A stretch of 64,000 bases of DNA from an uncultured Kiloniellaceae bacterium (GTDB lineage: Bacteria > Pseudomonadota > Alphaproteobacteria > Kiloniellales > Kiloniellaceae). The notes beneath the pieces are model-generated. The model searched no databases, was not told where the DNA came from, and was given only the letters and a program-made list of their open reading frames with translations. The stretch covers positions 434,001 to 498,000 of the forward strand of contig CANMQP010000012.1 in the NCBI GenBank assembly GCA_947500035.1, read 5' to 3'. The translations under genes were made by a program, and so were the position numbers. Positions 35,728-44,137 of the stretch are shown piece after piece (within the stretch, counting starts at the first letter, position 1; each line of letters begins with the position of its first letter).

Positions 35728-35868
35728 AATGCGAAAACTTGCATGCCCGGCGGCTGCAAGGCAAGTTGCTTTCATCCGGAACCGGAGAGAGACGGCAGGT
35801 TTCGACTGCGCCCCTGGTTCAGGGTTCCCAACTGTAAGCGCGGCAAAGAGTAACTTAAGAATATTCCT

Positions 35869-36942
35869 ATGACAGAAAGTCCTGAATTGACGCTCTCAAG
35901 CCTAAGCAGCGCGCAAAAAGAAGCCGCACAGAACGTGGTGAGTCCGATCACGGTCGAGGTGACCCGCGGGTCCATGGTCGAGAGCCTCCACCGTGTCTCC
36001 CTGGCCGTGGTGGATGCGCAAGGCCTTGTGGTTCTCTCGTCGGGCGCTTTCGAGCGCGTGGTTTACGGCCGCTCCGCAATCAAGCCCCTGCAGGCTATTC
36101 CGCTGGTGGAATCAGGGGCCGCGGAAGCGCACGGTTTGAGCGCAGCCGAGATTGCGATCGCCTGCGCCAGCCACGACGGCGAAGCGCGGCACGTAGAGAC
36201 GGTTCTGGCCTGGCTGCCGCGTATCGGTTGCGAGGTCTCGGACCTGGAGTGCGGTGCGCACCTGCCCTATCACGAAGCTTCGATGATCGCGCTTTTGCGC
36301 AGCGGCGCAGAGCCGACCGCGGCACACAACAACTGTTCGGGCAAGCATTCGGGTTTTCTGACCCTCGCCAAACATATGGGTGTCGAGACCAAGGGCTACA
36401 TCAAGTACGAGCATCCGGTCCAACAGCGGATCCTAGGCGTTCTGGAAAGCATGTGCGGTCTGGATCTCGGTGACGCGCCCCGTGGGATCGACGGCTGCGG
36501 CATCCCGGTGATCGGTATTCCCCTGGGGAACATCGCCCTGGGTATGGCCCGCATGGCCGACCCCTCCGACCAGCCGGAAGCCCGGCAGGCCGCCAGTAAG
36601 ACAATCCTGGATGCCATGGCTGCGGAACCTTTCATGGTTGCCGGCAGCGCGCGTTTCTGCACCCGCATCATGGAAGCGACCGGCGGGCGGGCGCTGATCA
36701 AGACCGGCGCCGAAGGTGTTTACTGCGGCGCGATCCCTGAGCTTGGACTGGGTTTCGCGCTGAAGGTCGACGACGGGGCCTCCCGCGCCGCCGAGGTGGC
36801 AACCGGGCAGGTCCTCTGTAAACTGGGCATCATCAGCGACACCCATGCAAAGAGTCTGGCCGATCTGATCGAACCGCCTCTGTTCAACCGTGCGGGCACG
36901 AGAACCGGCCAGGTCCGGCCTGCAAAGGAATTGCCTTTCTGA
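35869..36942 (+). CDS. L-asparaginase, ReAV/asparaginase II family
   Basis: A 357-residue protein of the family typified by Rhizobium etli ReAV, unrelated to the AnsA/AnsB fold. Conserved segments are EVTRGSMVESLHRVSLAVVD, YGRSAIKPLQAIPL (S-x-K catalytic part), ACASHDGEARHV, NNCSGKHSGFL and GIDGCGIPV, where Cys and Lys residues bind zinc and substrate. It hydrolyses asparagine to aspartate and ammonia. It has no signal peptide, so it is cytoplasmic. The quinone oxidoreductase gene follows 70 bp later on the same strand. Confidence 0.88.
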   Translation: MTESPELTLSSLSSAQKEAAQNVVSPITVEVTRGSMVESLHRVSLAVVDAQGLVVLSSGAFERVVYGRSAIKPLQAIPLVESGAAEAHGLSAAEIAIACASHDGEARHVETVLAWLPRIGCEVSDLECGAHLPYHEASMIALLRSGAEPTAAHNNCSGKHSGFLTLAKHMGVETKGYIKYEHPVQQRILGVLESMCGLDLGDAPRGIDGCGIPVIGIPLGNIALGMARMADPSDQPEARQAASKTILDAMAAEPFMVAGSARFCTRIMEATGGRALIKTGAEGVYCGAIPELGLGFALKVDDGASRAAEVATGQVLCKLGIISDTHAKSLADLIEPPLFNRAGTRTGQVRPAKELPF

Positions 36943-37012
36943 TCAAACCGCCCTGCTCAAACCCCCGCCTGCGGCCTCGGGCCGAATTCTGATTTCCGGA
37001 GACCTTCAAACC

Positions 37013-38011
37013 ATGCGCGCTGTCCTCTGTCATCAATACGGCCCCGCCGAGGATCTTGTCATAGGTGAAGCCGAGCTGCCCGAGCTCGGCCCCGATGAGG
37101 TCCGGGTTGCGCTTCATGCCGCGGGCGTGAATTTTGCCGACACCCTGATGATCGTCGGCAAGTACCAGGAAAAACGCCCCTTCCCTTTCAGCCCGGGCCT
37201 CGAGGGCGCCGGCGTCGTTGAAGCGGTTGGTTCGGAGGTTGCCGGGCCGGAGGCCGGTGGCGTTGCCGTAGGCCAGCGGGTTCTTTGCCTGAGCGATCAC
37301 GGCGCCTTCGCGGACACCGCTGTCGTGAAGGCGAGCGACGTTCACCCCATCCCCGATTCCATGGACTTCATCACGGCTGCCGGGTTTCCGATCACCTACG
37401 GCACGGCGCACGGCGCGCTGACCTGGCAGGCCCGAATGCGCAAAGGCGAGACACTGCTGGTGCACGGCGCGGCGGGCGGTGTGGGATTGGCCACGGTCGA
37501 GGTCGGCAAGGCGCTGGGCGCAACCGTCATTGCGACGGCCGGTGGCGCGGAGAAGCTGGAAGTGGCGCGCAAACACGGCGCCGATCACCTGATCGACTAC
37601 CGCGAAGAAGATATCCGTGAGCGAGTCAAGGAGATCACCAACGGCCGGGGCGCCGACGTGGTCTTCGACCCGGTGGGAGGCGATGTCTTCGACGCGACCC
37701 TGCGCTGCACCGCCTGGTCCGGCCGCATCGTGGTGATCGGCTTCGCCGGCGGCCGGGTTCCTCAAATTCCCGCCAATCTGCTCCTGGTGAAGAACATCGC
37801 GGCCCTGGGCTTCTACTGGGGCTCCTACCGCAAGCACGCACCTGCCTTGGTGCGGGAAGAGTTTAGCGAACTGATGCACTGGTTCGAAGCCGGCAAGCTG
37901 TCGCCGCTGGTCTCTCACCACTACGACCTCGCAGAGACGGCGACGGCCCTGGAGCTTCTGACCAGCCGCAAGTCGACCGGCAAAGTCGTTCTGACCACTG
38001 GCCGGAGCTGA
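37013..38011 (+). CDS. NADPH:quinone oxidoreductase family protein (zinc-free MDR)
   Basis: A 332-residue medium-chain reductase. It has the N-terminal GroES-like fold (LHAAGVNFADTLMIVGKYQEKRPFPFSPGLEGAGVVEAVG), the nucleotide site LVHGAAGGVGLATVEVGKALGATVIAT, and VVFDPVGGDVFDATLRC. There are no structural zinc cysteines, as expected for quinone oxidoreductases and related enoyl reductases. The ATG at 37013 is preceded by GGAGA; the frame is open upstream into the asparaginase gene. The true substrate is unknown. Confidence 0.88.
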   Translation: MRAVLCHQYGPAEDLVIGEAELPELGPDEVRVALHAAGVNFADTLMIVGKYQEKRPFPFSPGLEGAGVVEAVGSEVAGPEAGGVAVGQRVLCLSDHGAFADTAVVKASDVHPIPDSMDFITAAGFPITYGTAHGALTWQARMRKGETLLVHGAAGGVGLATVEVGKALGATVIATAGGAEKLEVARKHGADHLIDYREEDIRERVKEITNGRGADVVFDPVGGDVFDATLRCTAWSGRIVVIGFAGGRVPQIPANLLLVKNIAALGFYWGSYRKHAPALVREEFSELMHWFEAGKLSPLVSHHYDLAETATALELLTSRKSTGKVVLTTGRS

Positions 38012-38034
38012 ACCGCGCAACCCGAAAGACGATC

Positions 38035-39258
38035 ATGTCCGACTTCGTTCAGGATCAATACGAGGCCTATCCCTACCCAAGCCGGGACCCGCGCGACGAA
38101 CACAAGCGCCTGATCACCGGCTCGCCGAGCAATCTGGACGAACTGAACCATTACCTCTTCGCCGGACGGCGCGACTTTGCCAAGCCGTTTAGGGCGCTGG
38201 TCGCTGGCGGCGGTACCGGCGACGCGACCATCATGCTGGCGCAACAGCTCGCTGATCGTTGCCCAAAAGGCGATGTGGTTTATCTCGATCTCTCGACGGC
38301 ATCACGGGCCGTTGCCGAGGCGCGGGCCGCAGAGCGCGGCCTGACCAACGTCACCTTTTACAGCGGCTCCCTGCTCGATCTGCCGGAGATGGGGCTGGAA
38401 GCCTTCGACTACATCGACTGCTGCGGTGTGCTGCACCATCTGAAGCAGCCGGAAGACGGCCTGGACGCCTTGAAAACGGTCCTCAAGCAGGACGGCGGAA
38501 TGGGCTTGATGGTCTACGCCACGCACGGACGGACGGGTGTCTATCCCACCCAGGATATGCTGAGAGCGCTGGGGAGCGATCTGCCCCTGAAGACACGTAT
38601 TGAACAGGTTCGGCGCCTGCTGGAGGCCCTGCCACCGACCAACTGGCTGCGCCGCAATCCTTTCCTGGGCGATCACAAACGCAGCGACGCCGAGCTGGTC
38701 GACCTGCTGCTGCATAGTCAGGACCGGGCCTACAGCGTTGAGGAGGTCGGCGAATTCGTCGTTTCGGCAGGTTTCAATCTCGTGAGCTTTATCGAACCCG
38801 CGCGCTATCGCCCGGAGAGCTATCTGAAAGATCCGAAACTTCTCATGCAGCTTCGAGACAAGAGTGATCTGGGGCGCGCCGCTTTCGCCGAAAAACTGGC
38901 CGGCAACATCAAGACCCATGTCTTTTACGTCAGCCGCAACGACGACTGCCAGGCGCAACCCGACCCCCACGGCGCGGTGGTACCCTTCCTCTGCCGTCTC
39001 GAGAACCATGTCCTTGCGGCATCTCTGCGCAAGAACCCGGTTTTGAGCGTCACTTTCGATGGCCTGCCGTTGCGCTTCAACCTGCCCCGGCTTGCCGCCG
39101 CCATCGTCGAGCGGATCGACGGCAAGACCACAGTGTCGGACATCTACGCCAGCCTCGCGGAACTCGATCCCCGCCTCGAGCGCAGCGCCTTCGACCAGCA
39201 ATTCACCCAAACCTACGAAGTCCTGAACGGCGTCAATCATCTGCTGCTCAGGTCGTAA
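38035..39258 (+). CDS. Class I SAM-dependent methyltransferase with C-terminal extension
   Basis: A 407-residue cytoplasmic protein. The SAM domain (residues about 50-190) has motif I ALVAGGGTGDATI, acidic VVYLDLS and CCGVLHHL. The start DFVQDQYEAYPYPSRDPRDE is shared with a subgroup of methyltransferases of unknown substrate that act on small molecules or proteins. The C-terminal 150 residues (from about 255) form a separate region ending in an AAIVERIDGKTTVSDIYASL segment that looks like a PqqD-style or winged-helix domain. It is followed after 27 bp by an LMW-phosphatase-like gene. Confidence 0.8.
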   Translation: MSDFVQDQYEAYPYPSRDPRDEHKRLITGSPSNLDELNHYLFAGRRDFAKPFRALVAGGGTGDATIMLAQQLADRCPKGDVVYLDLSTASRAVAEARAAERGLTNVTFYSGSLLDLPEMGLEAFDYIDCCGVLHHLKQPEDGLDALKTVLKQDGGMGLMVYATHGRTGVYPTQDMLRALGSDLPLKTRIEQVRRLLEALPPTNWLRRNPFLGDHKRSDAELVDLLLHSQDRAYSVEEVGEFVVSAGFNLVSFIEPARYRPESYLKDPKLLMQLRDKSDLGRAAFAEKLAGNIKTHVFYVSRNDDCQAQPDPHGAVVPFLCRLENHVLAASLRKNPVLSVTFDGLPLRFNLPRLAAAIVERIDGKTTVSDIYASLAELDPRLERSAFDQQFTQTYEVLNGVNHLLLRS

Positions 39259-39285
39259 ACCTGTTCAGCACCCATGGAGTGCCGC

Positions 39286-39786
39286 ATGCAACCCCGTCCA
39301 ACCGTCCTCTTCATCTGCAGCGGCAATATCTTCCGCAGCATGACGGCCGATTACAGTCTGAAGGCCCGGCTCGGTGCGGGCGATGAAATCATCATCCGTT
39401 CTGCCGGTCTCAGACCGGCGCCCCACGGCGTCATGGACTTTGTCCGCGATCACCTGAAGCGCAAGGGGATCGATATTTCGGAGCACCAGCCGACCCAACT
39501 CACCCGCGCCATGCTTGAAGACACCGCGTTGCCCGTGGCCATGGGACTGGAACACCGGGAAATTATCGAACGGGACTTCGGGCACCGCCTGCCGCTCTTC
39601 AGCCAGGTCGCCTACGGCACGGTGGAGGCCCTGCGGGATGTCTGGGAAGTGGTGCCCGACTGGCAGAACAACCTGGAAGCCTCAGCCGAATACGGCTGTT
39701 CGGTCATTGACTATATTCATGACGGGATGCCCGGCTTTCTGGAACGCATGGATGACTTCATAGCGCGGGACAGCGGGAAAGCCTGA
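39286..39786 (+). CDS. Low-molecular-weight protein phosphatase-like protein
   Basis: A 166-residue protein with the LMW-PTP start PTVLFICSGNIFRSMTADY. The CX5R loop is CSGNIFR with catalytic Cys and Arg present, but the second conserved Cys is Phe and RSPxAE reads RSMTAD. VPDWQNN near residue 120 may supply the acid Asp. Arsenate reductases and LMW phosphatases share this fold, so the substrate is open. GGAG lies 6 nt before the ATG at 39286. It is probably co-transcribed with the methyltransferase. Confidence 0.75.
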   Translation: MQPRPTVLFICSGNIFRSMTADYSLKARLGAGDEIIIRSAGLRPAPHGVMDFVRDHLKRKGIDISEHQPTQLTRAMLEDTALPVAMGLEHREIIERDFGHRLPLFSQVAYGTVEALRDVWEVVPDWQNNLEASAEYGCSVIDYIHDGMPGFLERMDDFIARDSGKA

Positions 39787-39813
39787 TCCCATTCCACTGA
39801 GCAGGCAGATCTC

Positions 39814-40407
39814 TCAAGCCCCTTTATGGCGCTGCCGGAAAGCCTGCTTTTTCATCCGGTTGCCGCAACGGCTCATGGAGCACCAGCGGCGCTTGCCGGG
39901 CCGTGATGCGTCGATGAAAAGCACCGAGCAGTCCTCGGCCGCGCATTCACGGATCTTTCCCAGAACCTCGCTGGTCAGCAGCTCCACAGCGTCCCGGGCC
40001 ACGGACGCCAGAACCGCCTCCAGGGGCGCGTCTGCCCGCCAGATCAGGTCTTCGCCTCTAGCGCTGAGTTGCGGGATCAGCGCCGGACGCGCCGCCCAGT
40101 CATTCAAAAGCGCCACATCCTCGGGGACGAACTCTCCCTGTGCGCGCGCCACCTGAACCAAGCGGTAAATCGCCGCCCTGAGCGCACGGGCCGCAGCAAG
40201 GTCCGCTTCGGAGACCTTGGGCATCTGCGGAAGCAATCCGGAGTCCAGACACCAACGGCCCAGGTCTTCCGTGCCCGGCCAGCGCTCGATTCGATCACCC
40301 GGCCAGTCGCCGAAGGTCGCAACCGCATTCAGGCAGAGCCGGCCGGTGTTGAGATGAAAGGCCATATCGGCGGAGGAGATATCGCCGGGGAGAGATTGCT
40401 GTTTCAT
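39814..40407 (-). CDS. CGNR zinc finger (ABATE domain) regulator
   Basis: A 197-residue protein. The N-terminal ABATE domain contains HLNTGRLCLNAVATFGDW and ends near VELLTSEVLGKI. The C-terminal CGNR finger is IRECAAEDCSVLFIDASRPGKRRWCSMSRCGNRMKKQ, with four Cys for zinc and basic residues for DNA binding. These are stress- or metabolite-linked transcription factors of unclear ligands. It is divergent from the alpha/beta hydrolase, and one of two palindromes touches its start codon, so it probably controls both itself and the hydrolase. Confidence 0.88.
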   Translation of the reverse strand: MKQQSLPGDISSADMAFHLNTGRLCLNAVATFGDWPGDRIERWPGTEDLGRWCLDSGLLPQMPKVSEADLAAARALRAAIYRLVQVARAQGEFVPEDVALLNDWAARPALIPQLSARGEDLIWRADAPLEAVLASVARDAVELLTSEVLGKIRECAAEDCSVLFIDASRPGKRRWCSMSRCGNRMKKQAFRQRHKGA

Positions 40408-40428
40408 GGAACTTGTATAACCGGTTCC
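40408..40428. promoter_or_regulatory. Operator-like palindrome 1 (CGNR regulator side)
   Basis: A 21-bp imperfect dyad: GGAACTTGT, then ATA, then ACCGGTTCC. It starts immediately beside the CGNR gene start codon (40405-40407) and matches palindrome 2 at most positions. It contains TATAAC, which could also be a -10 element. Confidence 0.75.
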
Positions 40429-40443
40429 TATATGCTAGGCAAT

Positions 40444-40464
40444 GGAACCAGTATAACTGGTTCC
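40444..40464. promoter_or_regulatory. Operator-like palindrome 2 (hydrolase side)
   Basis: A perfect 21-bp dyad with arms GGAACCAGT and ACTGGTTCC around ATA, 23 bp upstream of the hydrolase ATG. Centres of the two palindromes are 36 bp apart, just over three helical turns. The likely binder is the divergent CGNR protein. Confidence 0.8.
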
Positions 40465-40487
40465 ACAAAACTTCGTTGGGTGCTGAG

Positions 40488-41366
40488 ATGTTCGAGGGCT
40501 TCCAAAACCAAAAGACCCCGGTCGGAGATTTGGTCATCAATGTCATGATCGGGGGTGAAGGTCCGCCGCTGCTGCTGTTGCACGGCTATCCGCAAACCCA
40601 CGTGGCCTGGCATGCGGTCGCCCCAATGCTGGCCAAGGACTTCACTCTGGTCATTCCCGACCTGCCCGGCTACGGCGACAGCCTGGGACCGGAACCCGAT
40701 CCAGCGCACCTGAACTATGCCAAACGCACCACGGCCCGGACGCTGGTAGAACTGATGGCCAGACAGGGCTTCGACCGCTTTTCGCTCGCCGGTCACGACC
40801 GCGGGGGACGGGTGGCCTATCGCATGGCGCTCGATCACCCGGAGCGGGTTTCACGCCTGGCGGTTCTCGACATCATTCCGACACTCGAGGTCTGGGAGGC
40901 CATGGACTGGCAGCAGGCCCTCGACGGCTACCACTGGCCCTTTCTTGCCCAACCCGCGCCTTTGCCCGAGCATATGATCGGTCAGGATCCGGATTTTTAC
41001 ATCCGGCATTTGCTGGACCGCTGGATCCAGGACGGCAACAGCCTGGCACCCGAAGCGCTCGGCCACTACCTCGGTCAGTTCCATAAAGCATCAGTCGTTG
41101 CGGCCACCTGCGCCGACTACCGTGCCGGGGCAAGCCAGGACCTGGCTCACGACAGAGAGGACCGGGCGGCGGGCAAGCGCATAACCTGTCCTCTGCTGTT
41201 GGTTTGGGGACGGGGCTATTTCCTGACCGAAGAGAGCAGCCCGGCGGAGATCTGGCGGGCGTGGGCGGAGGAGGTCTCCGAGGTGGCGCTGGACTGCGGC
41301 CACTTCGTCGCGGAAGAACAGCCCGAAGCCTGCGCGGCAGCGCTCGGCGAATTTTTCGCCGATTAA
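40488..41366 (+). CDS. Alpha/beta hydrolase (haloacetate dehalogenase/epoxide hydrolase-like)
   Basis: A 292-residue alpha/beta hydrolase. The oxyanion motif is LLLHGYPQTHVAWH, the nucleophile elbow reads AGHDRGGRVAYR, so the nucleophile is Asp as in haloalkane or fluoroacetate dehalogenases and epoxide hydrolases, and the catalytic His is in DCGHFVAEEQPE. The acid residue is probably in LLVWGRGYF, which lacks the usual Asp, a point to check. The ATG at 40488 gives MFEGFQNQKTP; the frame is open upstream through the operators. It ends in a terminator. Confidence 0.85.
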   Translation: MFEGFQNQKTPVGDLVINVMIGGEGPPLLLLHGYPQTHVAWHAVAPMLAKDFTLVIPDLPGYGDSLGPEPDPAHLNYAKRTTARTLVELMARQGFDRFSLAGHDRGGRVAYRMALDHPERVSRLAVLDIIPTLEVWEAMDWQQALDGYHWPFLAQPAPLPEHMIGQDPDFYIRHLLDRWIQDGNSLAPEALGHYLGQFHKASVVAATCADYRAGASQDLAHDREDRAAGKRITCPLLLVWGRGYFLTEESSPAEIWRAWAEEVSEVALDCGHFVAEEQPEACAAALGEFFAD

Positions 41367-41388
41367 CCATGTTTCCGGCCGTTAAAAA

Positions 41389-41416
41389 GGGGCTGCCATC
41401 AGGCAACCCCCGTTTT
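41389..41416. terminator. Bidirectional rho-independent terminator
   Basis: GGGGCTGCC-ATCA-GGCAACCCC forms a stem with one mismatch, followed by CGTTTT on the plus strand and preceded by AAAAA, which gives TTTTT on the minus strand. It lies between the hydrolase stop and the convergent DUF1127 gene. Confidence 0.85.
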
Positions 41417-41455
41417 AACAAAGAATATGAACCTCTTGTCGGAACGAATTCCGGT

Positions 41456-41647
41456 TTAGCAGGCGTTCCTGTCCAGACCGAGGTCCTTCAGAATGCGAAG
41501 GTCGGAGATCTTGGACCATCGTGACTTCCGTGCGGCCGGAACCGTGCTGGAGTAGGACGCTTCCATGGCCTGACCGCTGCGGCGGGTCAGATCGCTTGCG
41601 CACAAACCTGGCATCGTGCTGTCGACAACAAAATTGAAGTCCGCCAT
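41456..41647 (-). CDS. DUF1127-like small protein
   Basis: A 63-residue protein starting MADFNFVVDST, with the C-terminal DUF1127 hallmark WSKISDLRILKDLGLDRNAC. DUF1127 proteins are small, basic and common in alphaproteobacteria; some affect RNA maturation and phosphate or carbon metabolism. The N-terminal part is less basic than usual. AGGATC lies 7 nt before the ATG. An 8-bp inverted repeat (GGCTCTGA/TCAGAGCC, 41667-41704) lies upstream in its promoter area. Confidence 0.7.
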   Translation of the reverse strand: MADFNFVVDSTMPGLCASDLTRRSGQAMEASYSSTVPAARKSRWSKISDLRILKDLGLDRNAC

Positions 41648-41889
41648 TGCGCTGATCCTTCTAGAGGGCTCTGACACCTAAATATTGGTGAATACTTCAG
41701 AGCCGAAGTTAAAAACTCATTCTGATCTCCAATTAAGCTCAGTTGCGACGCGGCACCAATGCCGAATCAACGGGCACGCCATGCTGATTCTGCATAGCGG
41801 AAATCCACGGAATCTTAAACATTTTCAGATAGCTAGCCGTTAGTCTTCAAAGCGACTACTAGTGGCGTTAAAGCGACAGTCTCGGGCTG

Positions 41890-43062
41890 CTACAAGTCCT
41901 TGCCGAGTATCGGAACGAGACGGTCCATGGCTTCCGAGAGACGATCCAGAGTGCCGGCATAGCAGAGCCGGAAATTGCCTTCCCCACCCTTCCCGAACGC
42001 CGACCCCGGTGCCAGACCGACGCCGGTTTCGTGCAGGATTTTCTTGGCGGCGTTCAGGCTGTCGGTCATGCCTTCCACCGCGAAGAAGAAATAGAAAGCG
42101 CCCTTGGGGCTGGTTGCCCGGACCCGGGGTATGGCCGACAAGCGCTGGAAGACCAGATCCCTTCCCTGGCGGCAGCGCTCTACCGTCTGTTTCACGAAAG
42201 GCTCGCCATCCCGCAAAGCGGTGATACAGCCATGCTGCAGAAAGCCCTGGGTGCCCGAGGTATTGAACTCGATCAGATTGTCCATCACCGGCCCCAGGCT
42301 CGCGGGATGGGTCAGCCACCCCATGCGCCAACCGGTCATGGCCCAGGCCTTGGAGAAGCTGTTCACCACGACCAGGGCATCCTCGGGATCGGCGATCTGC
42401 AGGAAAGAGTTCCCCACCCCCTGCTCGTAGACGAAGCGGTGATAGACCTCGTCCGCGATCAGCCAGATGCCGCGCTTGCGGCAAAACGCCAGCACCTCGC
42501 GCTGCTCTTCCACTGTGATCATCCAGCCGGTCGGGTTGCTGGGCGAAACGATAAAGAGGGCTTTCGTCCGCTGGTCGCAGTTGGCGAACAAGCGTCCCAG
42601 ATCCAGGGTGAAGCCGCCGTCGTCGCGTTGATCCAGACTGACCTGCCGCGCTTCGGCCCCCATGATTTCGATGGCCCCCATCACGTTCGGCCAGCCCGGC
42701 GTCACACAAACCACATTATCGCCCAAGCCCGCGACCGTCTGCGCCATCAGCATAATGCCGTTCATCCCCGCCGTGGTGACGGTGACGCGCTCATGATCGA
42801 GGGGGATGTCAAAGGTCCGCGCCATGTAGCCGGCCAGTTCCTGCCGGAGTTCCGGCAGGCCGCGCTTTTGGCTGTAAAAGCAGATCCCGCTTTTCAACGC
42901 GTCGTTGGCCGCATCGCAAATGAAGTCCGGCGTGGGTTCGTTGCCTTCGCCGACCCAGAGCGGGATCAGGTTCTCAACGCCGAAGCCCATCTGCCAGAGT
43001 TCAACGATCTTCGAGCTTTCAAGTCCGGCAATCTGCGGTTGGATCGGCGCGGGAAAAGGCAT
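41890..43062 (-). CDS. PLP-dependent class I/II aminotransferase
   Basis: A 390-residue fold-type I aminotransferase. The PLP lysine is in NSFSKAWAMTGWRMGWL (about residue 237). The phosphate and cofactor contacts include TTAGMNGIM, SPSNPTGWMI (Asn) and ADEVYHRFVYE (Asp/Tyr), and the C-terminal Arg is in FRLCYAG. It probably moves amino groups between an amino acid and 2-oxoglutarate or pyruvate. The ATG at 43062 gives MPFPAPIQPQIAGLESSKI; a long upstream extension to 43440 overlaps the opposite CoA-transferase gene and looks spurious. AAGGTGG precedes the start. Confidence 0.9.
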   Translation of the reverse strand: MPFPAPIQPQIAGLESSKIVELWQMGFGVENLIPLWVGEGNEPTPDFICDAANDALKSGICFYSQKRGLPELRQELAGYMARTFDIPLDHERVTVTTAGMNGIMLMAQTVAGLGDNVVCVTPGWPNVMGAIEIMGAEARQVSLDQRDDGGFTLDLGRLFANCDQRTKALFIVSPSNPTGWMITVEEQREVLAFCRKRGIWLIADEVYHRFVYEQGVGNSFLQIADPEDALVVVNSFSKAWAMTGWRMGWLTHPASLGPVMDNLIEFNTSGTQGFLQHGCITALRDGEPFVKQTVERCRQGRDLVFQRLSAIPRVRATSPKGAFYFFFAVEGMTDSLNAAKKILHETGVGLAPGSAFGKGGEGNFRLCYAGTLDRLSEAMDRLVPILGKDL

Positions 43063-43335
43063 CTGGAAAACCACCTTGAAATTGAACCCCAAAACTCGAA
43101 ATTTAACCCGGAAAGAGGTGCCATGGCCCGGAGAGCTTGGCAAGCATGATCCAGGACGGGCGCATGAACGGGGCTTAAGAGATCGTCTTGAGCCGGGGCA
43201 AACGCTTGAGTATGATGCCGCGTTTTTTGCACTGCGGCGATAATACAAACGCAGCCGTGCGGATCGCGACAAAGATACAAGACCGGGCGGCCTCAATGCT
43301 CGCGGCGAAACCATTGTGACAAGGGTAGACACAGC

Positions 43336-44037
43336 ATGAACAAGGTATTTCCCGACGCGGCCAGCGCCCTCGATGGCCTGCTGTTCGACGGCATGACGCT
43401 GATGGCGGGCGGCTTCGGGCTCTGCGGGGTTCCCGAGCATCTGATCGAGGCCCTCAAGGCCTCCGGCACAAAGGACCTGACGATCATCTCCAATAACGCC
43501 GGCGTCGACGGCGACGGTCTGGGCGTTCTGCTCGAAACCCGCCAGATCGCGAAGATGGTCTCCTCCTATGTCGGTGAGAACAAACTATTTGAGAAACAGT
43601 ACCTGGACGGCGATCTGGAGCTCGAATTCAACCCCCAGGGCACCCTGGCCGAGCGCATCCGCGCCGGCGGCGCCGGGATCCCCGCGTTCTTCACCAAGAC
43701 CGGTGTCGGCACCCTGGTCGCCGAAGGCAAAGAAATCCGCGACTTCGACGGCGAAGACTACGTCATGGAAAGCTGGTTGAGGTCCGACGTCTCTATCGTC
43801 AAGGCCTGGAAAGGCGATACGGAAGGCAATCTGATCTTCCGCAAGACCGCCCGCAACTTCAATGCGCCCATGGCGACAGCCGGTAAAGTCACCGTCGCCG
43901 AAGTCGAGGAACTGGTCGAGCCCGGCAGCCTGAACGCCGATGAAATCCACTGCGCGGGTATTTTCGTGCAACGCATCATCGACGGCGGAAGCTATCGCAA
44001 GGTCATCGAAAAACGCACGACACGGCCCCGCAGCTGA
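43336..44037 (+). CDS. 3-oxoacid CoA-transferase subunit A
   Basis: A 233-residue alpha subunit. The N-terminal GMTLMAGGFGLCGVPEHLIEAL and the following LTIISNNAGVDGDGLGVLL form the CoA-transferase family I fold, and GAGIPAFFTKTGVGT is characteristic of ScoA/AtoD. Together with subunit B it moves CoA from succinyl-CoA to acetoacetate or a related 3-oxoacid. It lies 101 bp upstream of subunit B on the same strand. The 273-bp gap before it also serves the divergent aminotransferase. Confidence 0.93.
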   Translation: MNKVFPDAASALDGLLFDGMTLMAGGFGLCGVPEHLIEALKASGTKDLTIISNNAGVDGDGLGVLLETRQIAKMVSSYVGENKLFEKQYLDGDLELEFNPQGTLAERIRAGGAGIPAFFTKTGVGTLVAEGKEIRDFDGEDYVMESWLRSDVSIVKAWKGDTEGNLIFRKTARNFNAPMATAGKVTVAEVEELVEPGSLNADEIHCAGIFVQRIIDGGSYRKVIEKRTTRPRS

Positions 44038-44137
44038 TCTCCGTGGGCTGATCTGCGCGAGCTAGTCTCCGCGCGCGGCCGAACGGCAGCCTGATGACCC
44101 AACAACGAGACAGATACTTAAGATAGGAAACAACAGC

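Noticed and set aside
41418-41431. CAAAGAATATGA near 41420, also present in the ends of the element at 21577-21850
   Set aside because: Only about 12 bases match and no inverted partner or CTAG boundary is present, so it is probably chance.
41890-43440. A 516-codon frame suggesting an aminotransferase with a 126-residue N-terminal extension
   Set aside because: The extension lies antisense to the CoA-transferase subunit A gene and resembles no protein. The ATG at 43062 gives a normal family start.
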